This document shows, in pieces, positions 52,301 through 61,474 of a stretch of 64,000 nt of DNA (positions within the stretch are counted from its first letter, which is position 1; each line of letters opens with the position of its first letter). Source of the DNA: Palsa-1392 sp036490335. Lineage in GTDB: Bacteria > Verrucomicrobiota > Verrucomicrobiia > Chthoniobacterales > UBA10450. Below the pieces are notes generated by a model that saw only the letters and a program-made list of their open reading frames with translations, searched no databases and was not told the DNA's origin. The position numbers were made by a program, and so were the translations under genes. The stretch lies in NCBI GenBank assembly GCA_036490335.1, contig DASXEB010000019.1, positions 1-64,000 of the forward strand, given 5' to 3'.

Positions 52301-52785
52301 AAAGGCGACGGCGTCGCGACCAGAAACCAACTGATCATCGCGAAAGCGATCGCGATCTTGCCGATGAGCGCGGCGAGATTGCCTAACAATGCGCCCCAGC
52401 TCGCGCGGCCGGCTTCAACGAGCCGCTTTCCGCCGACAATCTCCCCGGCGAGAGTGCCAATGATCGGCCCGAGCAACAAGCCGGGCAGTCCGAAAAAAAA
52501 TCCGACAACTGCGCCCAGCGCCGCGCCGAACATTCCCCAGCGCGTCGCGCCGAAGCGCCGCGCGCCGAGCCAGCCGCCGAGAAAATCGATCACGTAGGAC
52601 GCGAGGAGCAGCAGCGCGAGCAAAACGAAACTCGAGCAGCCGAGACTTTTTGCCGGCCCGAGCATGACCCGGTGAATGACCGCCGCGAAAAAGATGATCG
52701 TCGTGCCGGGAACGATCGGCAGGACGGTGCCGAGCAGGCCGACCGCCATGAGAAAAATCGTGATCGACCACCAGAAAAGTTCCAC
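52297..52785 (-). CDS. DUF456 family membrane protein
   Basis: About 162 residues with glycine-rich helices: MAVGLLGTVLPIVPGTTIIFFAAV, ASYVIDFLGGWLGARRFGATRWGMFGAALGAVVGFFFGLPGLLLGPIIGTLAGEIVGG. The IVPG and GPIIG segments are typical of DUF456, of unknown function. The start is set at a GTG because the N-terminal extension overlaps rpsT. It overlaps the preceding convergent gene by 4 bp. A variant motif GCCTAACAAT lies inside. Confidence 0.85.
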   Translation of the reverse strand: MELFWWSITIFLMAVGLLGTVLPIVPGTTIIFFAAVIHRVMLGPAKSLGCSSFVLLALLLLASYVIDFLGGWLGARRFGATRWGMFGAALGAVVGFFFGLPGLLLGPIIGTLAGEIVGGKRLVEAGRASWGALLGNLAALIGKIAIAFAMISWFLVATPSPF

Positions 52786-52897
52786 GAGCGCGAAAATAAC
52801 CGCGGCCTGAGCGAACCGCGAGTCGTTAGGCAAACACAGCCGCCAGCTTGACAAGCCAACTGCTGTCCGCGAGCCTCCCCGTCCACAAAACCGACCC

Positions 52898-53140
52898 ATG
52901 GCCAACACAAAATCCGCCGCCAAACGCGCCCGCCAAAATTCGCGCCGCACCCAGCGCAACCGGAGCGTGATCACGAAACTTCGCTCCCTGAACAAGCGGC
53001 GCGCGAGTGGAAAAACGGAAGACCATCGCGCACTTATCTCCGCGCTCGACAAGGCGGCCAAGCGCGGGATCATCCACAAAAACGCGGCGCGCAGGCGCAA
53101 GGCCCGCCTGCTCAAGGCGGCCCGGCCGGCCGCGGCCTAA
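52898..53140 (+). CDS. rpsT: 30S ribosomal protein S20
   Basis: 80-residue basic protein starting MANTKSAAKRARQNSRRTQRN, with KRGIIHKNAARRRKARL near the end; a complete bacterial S20 that binds the 5' domain of 16S rRNA. Ends in AAA with the GCC-TAA stop formed by an uptake-like 9-mer. Confidence 0.97.
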   Translation: MANTKSAAKRARQNSRRTQRNRSVITKLRSLNKRRASGKTEDHRALISALDKAAKRGIIHKNAARRRKARLLKAARPAAA

Positions 53141-53194
53141 CGAGTTTGCCCGATTGGAAAAGGGCGTTGCATCTCGCCGAGAACGGTTGAGTTT

Positions 53195-53779
53195 TTGATC
53201 ATGATTCCTGCGCTTTTTCTGATCATCGCCACGGTCATTTATCGGATCGCCTCGGCGATCGCGGTCGCGCACGGCGCGAGCGCGTGGCTTTCGAACTTCG
53301 CGCCGCTCGCGGCGATTGCGCTTTGCAGCGCGATTTATTTTCCGGGCAAATACAAGTTCGCCGTGCCGTTTGCCGCGCTGCTGGTTTCGGATCTTGCGCT
53401 TGATCTTTATTACGGCGCGTCGTTCGCCGATCCGCTCATTCTTTGCCGCTACGCGGCCTTCGCGCTCGTCGGTTTGCTCGGACTGACGATTAGCCGCAAG
53501 GCGTCGTTAGGCAAAATCGTCGCGGCATCGTTAGGCAGCTCGGTCTTCTTTTATCTCGTGACCAATTTCGTTTCCTGGCTGACCGATCCCGGCTACGTGA
53601 AAAATTTCGCCGGCCTCATTCAATCGCTGACCGTCGGCCTGCCGCAATACACGCCAACCTGGATGTTCTTCCGCAACTCGCTCGTGAGCGATCTGCTTTT
53701 CACTCTGCTTTTCGTCGCCTGCATCCACCGCAGCGCGATCGCCGCGCGCCGGCCGGCGATGGTTCCGCTCCCGAGTTAA
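53195..53779 (+). CDS. Six-helix membrane protein (DUF6580-like)
   Basis: 194 residues with helices such as IYRIASAIAVAHGASAWLSNFAPLAAIALCSAIYF and a C-terminal YTPTWMFFRNSLVSDLLFTLLFVACI. It resembles DUF6580, which has the outline of ECF-transporter S components, but no ligand can be inferred. It sits 6 bp before pdhA on the same strand. Two uptake-like 9-mers encode SLG. Confidence 0.75.
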   Translation: MIMIPALFLIIATVIYRIASAIAVAHGASAWLSNFAPLAAIALCSAIYFPGKYKFAVPFAALLVSDLALDLYYGASFADPLILCRYAAFALVGLLGLTISRKASLGKIVAASLGSSVFFYLVTNFVSWLTDPGYVKNFAGLIQSLTVGLPQYTPTWMFFRNSLVSDLLFTLLFVACIHRSAIAARRPAMVPLPS

Positions 53780-53785
53780 TCCAAA

Positions 53786-54804
53786 ATGGCGGCGCCCGGG
53801 CAACGCGACGAAGTCGAGATGCTCGCGACGATGTTGCTCATCCGCCGTTTCGAGGAACGCGCGAGCCAGCAATATCAGGCGCAGAAAATCGGCGGCTTCT
53901 GCCATCTTTATATAGGCCAGGAGGCGGTCGTGACCGGCGCGGTCGCGGCGACGCGGCCGGACGATTACATCATCACCGCCTATCGCGATCACGCGCATGC
54001 ACTCGCGCGCGGGACGAGCGCGGATGCCTGCATGGCGGAGCTTTTCGGCAAGGCGACCGGCTGCTCGCGCGGGCTCGGCGGCTCGATGCATTATTTTGAT
54101 AAATCGAATCACATGTATGGCGGCCACGCGATCGTCGGCGCGCATGTGCCGCTCGCGGCCGGGATGGCGTTTGCCTCGAAATACCGGCACGAGGATCGCG
54201 TCACGCTTTGCTTTTTCGGCGACGGCGCGATCAATCAAGGCAGCTTCCACGAAGCGCTCAATCTCTCCGGCCTTTTCAAACTGCCGGTCATCTTCATTTG
54301 CGAAAACAATTTTTTCGCCATGGGCACTTCGGTGAAACGCTCGACCTCGCTCGAACAAATCGCCGATCGCGCGCGCGGCTACGACATGCCGAGCGTGATC
54401 ATCGACGGGATGAGTTTTCGCGAAGTGCGCGACAAGCTGAGCGAGTTGATCGCGTCCATCCGGAAAGATCCGCATCCGGCGTTTGTCGAGGCGCGGACTT
54501 ATCGTTATCGCGGCCACTCGATGTCGGACCCGGCGAGTTACCGGACGAAGGAGGAGCTGGAAAAATATCGGCTGGAAGATCCGATCACGCGTCTGCGCGC
54601 GCAACTCCAGCGCGAGGGAGTTTTGACGAACGAGCAATTCGACGAGCTCGACAAAGAGGCGAAGGAAGCGGCGATGAAGAGCGTGAAATTTGCCGAGGAA
54701 AGTCCGGAGCCGCCGGTTGACCAGCTCTACGATTACACTTTCGCCAACGGCGCCGCGGCCGCGGTCGCGCCTAACGAAAAGCAAAAACGCGCGCGCAAAA
54801 AATC

Positions 54805-54808
<4 letters not shown>
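53786..54808 (+). CDS. pdhA: Pyruvate dehydrogenase E1 component, alpha subunit
   Basis: Decarboxylates pyruvate with thiamine diphosphate. The TPP motif is FGDGAINQGSFHEALNLSGLFKLPVIFICENN (about residues 148-180), preceded by HAIVGAHVPLAAG and followed by the phosphorylation-loop-like TYRYRGHSMSDP. 340 residues with a short charged tail. Its stop overlaps the GTG start of pdhB. First of three PDH genes. Confidence 0.95.
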
Positions 54809-55782
<974 letters not shown>

Positions 55783-55806
55783 GCCTAACGAAAAGCCTTT
55801 TCCATC

Positions 55807-56997
55807 ATGCCTGAAATCCAAATGCCAAAACTGAGCGACACGATGACCGAAGGAACGATCGTGAGCTGGAAGAAAAAAGTCGGCGACCAAGTCGCGGCCG
55901 GCGAAGTGCTGGCCGAAATCGAGACGGATAAGGCAACGATGGAATGGGAGGCGACCGACGACGGCGTGCTCATTGAAATTTATGTGCCGGAAGGTGGCAA
56001 GGTCGATGTCGGCGAGCGGATCGCATTGATCGGAGACAAGGGCGAAGAGACCGCGCCTAACGACAAGAAAAAAGAACCCGAGAAAACCGCACCGGCCAAG
56101 ACTCCGGAGAAAAAAGCGACGCCGAAAGCTGAGACTGCGCCGCCGGAAAAGGCGGACTCGGGGCGCGTGAAAGCTTCTCCGCTCGCACGCAAAATCGCCG
56201 CGGAGAAGAATGTCGACCTAACGAACGTGAGCGGCAGCGGACCGGGCGGCCGGATTGTGGAGAAAGATTTGGAAGGTAAAGGCGCGGCGGCGAAAGCGAA
56301 GAAAGAAAGCGCGCGCATCAATCTCACCGGCATGCGGAAGGTGATCGCGGACCGCCTCGTCTTGAGCCTCGGTCCGATTCCGCACTTTTACCTCAACATC
56401 GAGATCGACGCCGAGCCGCTTACGCGCATCCGCGCCGAATTAAAATCCGCGGGCGAGGAGGAAGACACGGCCAAGATCACGATAAACGATTTCATCCTCA
56501 AAGGCGCGGTCGCGGCGGCGTTGCGCGAGCCAAAAGTGAACGCCGCTTTCGACGGCGACGCCATTATTCAATACGGCGAGATCAACCTCGCGGTCGCGGT
56601 CGCGATCGACGAAGGCCTGGTCACGCCGGTAATTCACGCGGCGCAAAATAAATCGCTGCGCGAGATCAGCGGCGCGGTCAAAGACCTCGCCCATCGCGCG
56701 CGGAACAAGCGCATGAAGCCCGAAGAATTCCAGGGCGGCACGCTCACCGTTTCGAACCTCGGCAGTTACGGCATCGATTATTTTTCCGCGGTCATCAACC
56801 CTCCGCAGGCCATCATTCTCTCGATCGGCACGGTCGTTAGGCGGCCGGTCGTGAGCGATACCGGCGCGATCGTCGCCGGCCATCGAATGAAGATCGGAAT
56901 GAGCTGCGATCATCGCGTGGTCGACGGCGCGATCGGCGCGAATTACCTGAAGGCGTTGCGGCAGCTCCTGGAAAATCCTTCCCTCCTTCTGCTCTAG
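55807..56997 (+). CDS. pdhC: Pyruvate dehydrogenase E2, dihydrolipoamide acetyltransferase
   Basis: 396 residues in the usual order: one lipoyl domain (1-80) with the lipoylated Lys in IETDKATMEWE, an Ala/Pro/Lys-rich linker, a peripheral-subunit-binding domain (ASPLARKIAAEKNVDLTNVSGSGPGGRIVEKDL), a second linker and the catalytic acetyltransferase domain ending with CDHRVVDGAIGANYL (catalytic His and Asp). It forms the PDH core. No E3 (lipoamide dehydrogenase) gene follows; it must be elsewhere. Confidence 0.95.
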   Translation: MPEIQMPKLSDTMTEGTIVSWKKKVGDQVAAGEVLAEIETDKATMEWEATDDGVLIEIYVPEGGKVDVGERIALIGDKGEETAPNDKKKEPEKTAPAKTPEKKATPKAETAPPEKADSGRVKASPLARKIAAEKNVDLTNVSGSGPGGRIVEKDLEGKGAAAKAKKESARINLTGMRKVIADRLVLSLGPIPHFYLNIEIDAEPLTRIRAELKSAGEEEDTAKITINDFILKGAVAAALREPKVNAAFDGDAIIQYGEINLAVAVAIDEGLVTPVIHAAQNKSLREISGAVKDLAHRARNKRMKPEEFQGGTLTVSNLGSYGIDYFSAVINPPQAIILSIGTVVRRPVVSDTGAIVAGHRMKIGMSCDHRVVDGAIGANYLKALRQLLENPSLLLL

Positions 56998-57026
56998 CAG
57001 GCCCGAAAATCGCTACTCCAGATCGC

Positions 57027-58913
57027 GTGGACACAGAAGCTCTTGTCGCCTGGGCGCTCGACAACGCCCGCACGCGCGAGCAGCGCCTCACCGTCGAGGT
57101 GCTGGTCGAGCAAGGCATTCGGCATTGGAACTCGAAGCGCAAAATTTACCACTCGGAGTCGCTGGAAGAGTCCATGGCGCGCAAACGCGAGCGCGAGCTC
57201 AACCCCGCCTACGAGCCGTTTTATAACGAGGAAGGATTGCGCCAGACCGCCGAGTCGTTGGCCGATTTGAAAAACTGGTGGCCGACCGGACACACCATCG
57301 TCAACCTCGACGCGCTCCCCTTCTTCCCCTCGCTCGAATGGGTTTGGATCCACCAATGCCGCGTCATCGACCTCTCGCCGCTTGCCCGCCTCCCCGCTTT
57401 GCGCAAGCTCCTCCTCGGATCGTTAGGCTCCGACTTCGGGTGCGGGCCGACCGAGGACTACACCTCTCTCGGCCGCTGCGCGAGCCTGCGCGAGATCACC
57501 CTCGGCTTCGGCGCCACCTGGCCCGACTTCACCGGCTTCGAGCGCCTGACCGAACTCGAAATGCTCGAGATCAGCGGCAACCTAAGCGCATTGCCCCGCG
57601 GCCTGACCTTTCCGAAAGTCGGCCGGGCCAAGCTCTATTGCCGCCCGCTCTACGTCCGCAGCGTCGCCGACCTCCCGCTTTTGCCCGCCTGCGAATCCCT
57701 CACCCTTTTCGGCGCCGAGCAACTCGACGGCATCGAAAACATGCCGCGCCTGCGCAACCTCACCCTTCTTGGCCACTGCCGCAGCTTCGCCCCGCTCGCC
57801 GCCCTGACCGACCTCACCTGGCTGAAAGTTCAACCCGACGCCGAGGTCGACCTCGCCAAACTCCCGCGCGACATCGGCCCCATCGCGCACCTCCCCCAAC
57901 TGCGCTTCTTCGAGATCGGCCCCCTTTACGACATCTGGCGCGACATGCCGCGCGACTACGCGCCGCTGGCCGAAGCCCCCGCCTTGCGCGAGCTGAGCGT
58001 GCGTTACTGCCCGCCGGTGCAAATGGAAGTCGCCGCCATCCAGGCTGGCCTTGTACCGTGGGACGACGTCTTCCTCCTCCCCGAGCCGCGCCCGCTCCCG
58101 CCCTTGCGCATGATCATGGCGCCGCACAATCTCAATCCCACCCACCACGTCGACCAGCCCGACCCGGGCGATCCCGGCCTGATCGACCTCGGATTGCGCG
58201 AATGCGAAGGCCGCTGGGTAACGCATTTCGCCCAACGAACCATCGCCGAACGCCTCGGCAACAGCGACTGGGGCGAGGCCAAAGCGAACGGACTCCACCG
58301 CGGCATCAGCATCACGATCCAATCCTTCGACGTCGTCGAGCGGCTCCCCGAAATCGTCGAAGCCACCCGCGAAATCCTCGCCCGGCTCCGCGCCGATTAC
58401 CTCGCCACCTTCGGCATTCACCTCAAAATCAAGCCGCCCACTCTCACCCCCGCGCAGCAGGCGGTCGAAGACAAATGGCGCGAGCAACAGGACGAAGAAT
58501 ACTTCGACCAGGTCCGGCGCGACCAAGCCGAATACCTCGAACGTCTGCACGAGCTCGAATTAAAAAAGCAACAAGGCCTCGAGATCGACCCGGACGACTT
58601 CTCACCCTCACCCTACGGCGCCCCGGCCAAAACACCGGCCGGCGCCGCGGCCGAAGACGACGAGCCAGAGTTCGAGATCGACGAGAACGACGACGAAGAA
58701 GATGACGGCGGCATCGCCATCGCGACCGACCGCGATCCCGAGGTGGACATCTTTACCGAGCACGATCACCCCCTCTACGACAGTTACCTCTGCGCCGGCT
58801 CCATCACCCTCGAAGAAATCTGGTTCTACAGTCACTTTCGCGGCATCGCCTGCCACCTCATGCAGCGCGAGCCCGACCGCGAAATCCCCGACGAGAAGAA
58901 AGACGAGCCGTAG
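57027..58913 (+). CDS. Hypothetical protein with leucine-rich-repeat-like middle
   Basis: 628 residues, GTG start. The part from about 90 to 310 reads like irregular leucine-rich repeats (IDLSPLARLPALRKLLLG, LREITLGFGATWPDFTG, MPRLRNLTLLGHC, LAALTDLTWLKV). The C-terminal 200 residues hold a charged coiled-coil-like stretch and an acidic run (DDEPEFEIDENDDEED). No signal peptide, so probably cytoplasmic and binding a protein partner. The codon choice (many CCC, CTC and CGC) differs from neighbours and only one uptake-like 9-mer occurs, near the start. Confidence 0.7.
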   Translation: MDTEALVAWALDNARTREQRLTVEVLVEQGIRHWNSKRKIYHSESLEESMARKRERELNPAYEPFYNEEGLRQTAESLADLKNWWPTGHTIVNLDALPFFPSLEWVWIHQCRVIDLSPLARLPALRKLLLGSLGSDFGCGPTEDYTSLGRCASLREITLGFGATWPDFTGFERLTELEMLEISGNLSALPRGLTFPKVGRAKLYCRPLYVRSVADLPLLPACESLTLFGAEQLDGIENMPRLRNLTLLGHCRSFAPLAALTDLTWLKVQPDAEVDLAKLPRDIGPIAHLPQLRFFEIGPLYDIWRDMPRDYAPLAEAPALRELSVRYCPPVQMEVAAIQAGLVPWDDVFLLPEPRPLPPLRMIMAPHNLNPTHHVDQPDPGDPGLIDLGLRECEGRWVTHFAQRTIAERLGNSDWGEAKANGLHRGISITIQSFDVVERLPEIVEATREILARLRADYLATFGIHLKIKPPTLTPAQQAVEDKWREQQDEEYFDQVRRDQAEYLERLHELELKKQQGLEIDPDDFSPSPYGAPAKTPAGAAAEDDEPEFEIDENDDEEDDGGIAIATDRDPEVDIFTEHDHPLYDSYLCAGSITLEEIWFYSHFRGIACHLMQREPDREIPDEKKDEP

Positions 58914-58927
58914 CGTTGCAGCGGACG

Positions 58928-59476
58928 CTAGGGCGCCGACGGCAGCTCGCCCAACAACTCCGCGATCTTCCCCTCCAGCCCATCATCGTGCGTGATCCCG
59001 GCCGGCTGGCGCGCCAGGCGCGCCGCCTCCGCCAGCGGCCGCGCCCGCAAAAGAAACCCCCGCGCCACCTCCGGGTCCCCCTCGGCTGCGTGCACCCGCC
59101 CGATCTCGAACAAACACTCCGCCCGGCCGTGCACCTCCGACCAGACCAGTTGCGGACCCGGTTTCTTCAACTCCACATCGCGCCCCTCCTCGATGCAGGC
59201 GAGCGCGCGCGAGAAATAACCGATCCGCTCCTTGCCCTCTTCCGTCCAGGTCGCCAGCGCCTCCCAGCAGATGTAAGTCTCGATCCCCTGCGCCGCCGCC
59301 TTCTCCACCGCCTGGCGGAAATTTTCCGTCACATGGCGGCGCATCACATCGTCCGGCGGCTCGCCCGGCATCACCGCCGGCATCAGCCGCTGCAAGAACT
59401 CCATCAGCGCCTCCCCCAACTCCCTGCGGACGGCCCACTCCTCCGGCGGAACCCGCGGATCGCCCTCCTCACTCAT
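58928..59476 (-). CDS. Hypothetical helical protein (TPR-like C-terminus)
   Basis: 182 residues, mostly helical, charged, without membrane segments or signal peptide. ECLFEIGRVHAAEGDPEVARGFLLRARPLAEAARL looks like one TPR-type helix pair. Its end faces the end of the LRR-like gene 14 bp away. No family recognised and no uptake-like 9-mer. Confidence 0.6.
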   Translation of the reverse strand: MSEEGDPRVPPEEWAVRRELGEALMEFLQRLMPAVMPGEPPDDVMRRHVTENFRQAVEKAAAQGIETYICWEALATWTEEGKERIGYFSRALACIEEGRDVELKKPGPQLVWSEVHGRAECLFEIGRVHAAEGDPEVARGFLLRARPLAEAARLARQPAGITHDDGLEGKIAELLGELPSAP

Positions 59477-59716
59477 GCTGGAGGCGCGAGCTGCTTCAAC
59501 CTCCGCACACTGCCCGTCGTCGTCCCGGTCAGATCCCGCGTCCGGCTGCTCGAGAATTCGTTATTCACACCCAACATTCCACTCGATCCCGCACGTCACA
59601 GCGTGCACGAAGCCGCTCCCATTGTAAACCAACCCGGCACTCGATCTGCGCAGGTCCCGAGCGCCGCGACCTTGCCCGATCGCGGCCCCTTTCTTCTGCG
59701 CCCGGAAATTTCCCGC
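59477..59716. other. Intergenic stretch between two minus-strand hypothetical genes
   Basis: No gene, repeat or terminator is evident. It contains low-information GC-rich sequence between the stop of the 121-residue hypothetical gene and the start of the TPR-like gene. Confidence 0.4.
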
Positions 59717-60082
59717 CTAGGCCTGCGGCGGAGGCGTCTTCGGTTTACGCACCGACTTTTTCCGCTCGCTCGTGCGGGTGCCGCCGGCCATTTCGTATTG
59801 GTTGCTGTCCTTGCCGTATTTCGAGCCGACCCCGGCCAGCATTCGCACCGACATCGCGTCGAGCGCGTGTTCGTCCGCCTGGATCGTATCGAGCTGGCTA
59901 TCCAGCGTCGAAAGGTCGGTGTTGTAATCGTCGTTCAGGTCGTTGAGCGCTTGAATCTGCGCCTGATAAGCGGCCAGAGTTAGACCGTTGCCGAGATCGA
60001 GCGCGGGATCGATCGATTTGAGGTCGTTCGCCCGACCGGTGGCGAATTCCACCGCTGCTGATTTTCGTTTGAGACGTGACAT
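59717..60082 (-). CDS. Hypothetical small helical protein with GSKYGKDSNQYEMAGG motif
   Basis: 121 residues, helical (LTLAAYQAQIQALNDLNDDYNTDLSTLDSQLDTI), then VGSKYGKDSNQYEMAGGTRTSERKK and a Pro-rich tail (PKTPPPQA). Similar YGKDSxxYExAGGxRxSE proteins occur in many phyla as uncharacterised small proteins, as far as I recall. Like the frameshifted gene at 34.1-34.8 kb it has a Pro-rich tail and a 21-bp repeat array upstream of its start. Function unknown. Confidence 0.7.
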   Translation of the reverse strand: MSRLKRKSAAVEFATGRANDLKSIDPALDLGNGLTLAAYQAQIQALNDLNDDYNTDLSTLDSQLDTIQADEHALDAMSVRMLAGVGSKYGKDSNQYEMAGGTRTSERKKSVRKPKTPPPQA

Positions 60083-60203
60083 AACTTTCTTTCTAAGGTT
60101 ATGCCCCGGGGAATCTCTTTTCTTAGGGAACGCCGGGGCGGGTTGATTGAACTTTCGTATTCAGGGCAGTTTCTTTTGCCTTTGGCAAGACAAAAATAAA
60201 AGC

Positions 60204-60413
60204 CGTCTACCTGACTCCTGCATTTGCGTACCCGGCTTTTGGTCGCGGGTACCCGACTTTTGAATTCGGGCACCCACCTTTTGCTCCCGTCTACCCAACT
60301 TTTACTTTTGGGTACCCAAATTCTAATTCCACGAACCCGGCTTTTACTTTTGGGTACCCGACTTTTGATTCCACGAACCCAACTTTTGATCCCGGGTGCC
60401 CGACTTTGGGTTC
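60204..60413. repeat. 21-bp tandem repeat array, ten units
   Basis: This is the main content of the 397-bp gap between the hypothetical gene and the fluoride riboswitch. The unit consensus is about GGGTACCCGACTTTTGATTC plus one base, with an alternate unit starting ACGAACCC. Both strands translate as heptapeptides (plus: GTRLLIP; minus: RVPxxKS). No promoter-like or start signal makes either a likely gene. It is similar in period and location to the array at 34.9 kb. Confidence 0.88.
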
Positions 60414-60479
60414 CGGGGAAGGTGGCGTCGCCGCCGAGCCGATCTTGACGAGCCGCGCGCCAGAGCTAGCCTTGCCGCC

Positions 60480-60545
60480 GGCAATGGAGTTTGCCTTTCC
60501 GCGAAAGGGAAAAACCGCCTGCCCGTTCGAGGCTGATGACTCCTG
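60480..60545 (+). promoter_or_regulatory. Fluoride riboswitch (crcB motif)
   Basis: GGCAATGGAGTTTGCC (P1/pseudoknot side), then AAAAACCGCCTGCCCG and GGCTGATGACTCCT match the conserved blocks of the crcB RNA, including the ACCGC strand and the CTGATGA-CTCCT core. It ends about 33 bases before the crcB start and leaves the GGAG ribosome-binding site between them. It should turn on crcB when fluoride is bound. Confidence 0.92.
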
Positions 60546-60577
60546 TGTGCGCGTCGATGCGCGGCAGGAGTTTTCTT

Positions 60578-60967
60578 ATGCTCTCATATCTTTACGTCAG
60601 TCTCGGTGGCGCTCTCGGGAGCGCGGTCCGCTTCTGGATCTCGGGTTTGGTCGCGGAACGTTATGGCGAGACTTTTCCGCTCGGCACTTTGCTCGTGAAT
60701 GTGAGCGGTTCGTTTGTCATCGGGATTTTCGCCGCGCTCGGGCGGCCGGAAGGGCGGCTTTTCTTCAGTCCGACGGCACGGATTTTTTTCATGCTCGGGG
60801 TTTGCGGCGGTTACACGACGTTCTCTTCTTTCAGCCTGCAAACGTTCGCGCTCGCCGCCGATGGGGAATGGTTTCGCGCCGCGGCCAACGCTGTTCTCTC
60901 CGTCCTGCTCTGCCTCGTCGCCGTCTGGCTCGGTCAATTCGCGGTTTCGTTTTTGAACAAGCTCTAA
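60578..60967 (+). CDS. crcB: Fluoride channel/exporter CrcB (Fluc)
   Basis: 129 residues, four helices: YLYVSLGGALGSAVRFWISG, FPLGTLLVNVSGSFVIGIFAAL and VCGGYTTFSSFSLQTF carry the Fluc signatures (Asn in LLVNVSG and the Phe box with TTFSSF). The small dimeric channel expels fluoride. GGAG eight bases upstream supports this start. It is preceded by a fluoride riboswitch and followed by a DUF190 gene. Confidence 0.95.
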   Translation: MLSYLYVSLGGALGSAVRFWISGLVAERYGETFPLGTLLVNVSGSFVIGIFAALGRPEGRLFFSPTARIFFMLGVCGGYTTFSSFSLQTFALAADGEWFRAAANAVLSVLLCLVAVWLGQFAVSFLNKL

Positions 60968-60973
60968 AAAATC

Positions 60974-61306
60974 ATGGATGTGCCAAAAGACGCGGTCCTG
61001 CTCCGCATTTTCATCGGCGAGAGCGATCGCTGGAAACATCAGCCGCTCTACGAAGCGATCGTGATGCGAGCGCGCGAACGGCAGCTTGCCGGCGCCACTG
61101 TGCTGCGCGGGCCGATGGGTTTCGGCGCGGCCAGCCGCATTCACACGGCGAAGATTCTGCGCCTCTCGACCGACCTACCGCTCGTCATCGAGATCGTCGA
61201 CAGCGAGGAAAAGGTGAACAGTTTCCTGCCCGAGCTGGATGAGATGATGGGCGGAGGGCTCGTCACTTTGGAGAAAGTCCGCGTCGTTCATTATCGCGAG
61301 CATTGA
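60974..61306 (+). CDS. DUF190 domain protein of the fluoride locus
   Basis: 110 residues: LLRIFIGESDRWKHQPLYEAIVMRARERQLAGATVLRGPMGFG then LPLVIEIVDSEEKVNSFLPELDEMM, the DUF190 pattern (PII-like ferredoxin fold). DUF190 genes often sit beside crcB; a signalling or gating role is assumed but unproven. 6 bp after crcB, probably the same transcript under the riboswitch. Confidence 0.9.
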   Translation: MDVPKDAVLLRIFIGESDRWKHQPLYEAIVMRARERQLAGATVLRGPMGFGAASRIHTAKILRLSTDLPLVIEIVDSEEKVNSFLPELDEMMGGGLVTLEKVRVVHYREH

Positions 61307-61402
61307 CGGAAGTTCGTTAGGCAAATGGCGCCGGAGATTTCGTTCCCGTTGACAATCCGCGCTTCGAATCTCTACTGCTTTCGTCGGTCGCGCCTGCGCG
61401 AA

Positions 61403-61473
61403 TACCCCGTGGTGTAACGGTAACACAGCGCCCTTTGGAGGCGTTATTCATGGTTCAAATCCATGCGGGGTAG
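61403..61473 (+). tRNA. tRNA-Gln (anticodon TTG)
   Basis: The acceptor stem TACCCCG pairs with CGGGGTA with discriminator G. The D arm GTGT...ACAC is intact, the anticodon stem CGCC/GGCG encloses loop CTTTGGA (anticodon TTG, reading CAA), and the T arm CATGG-TTCAAAT-CCATG is intact. CCA is not encoded. It ends one base before the next minus-strand gene's stop. Confidence 0.93.
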
Positions 61474-61474
61474 C

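Noticed and set aside
14000..54000. HIP1-like palindrome GCGATCGC as a second dispersed signal
   Set aside because: It occurs in several places, but GATC within GC-rich codons makes this expected; no excess comparable to the 9-mer was seen, and a proper count would be needed.
60204..60448. A repeat protein encoded by the 60.2-kb array
   Set aside because: Both strands are open only because the 21-bp unit lacks stops; there is no ribosome-binding site and no domain.
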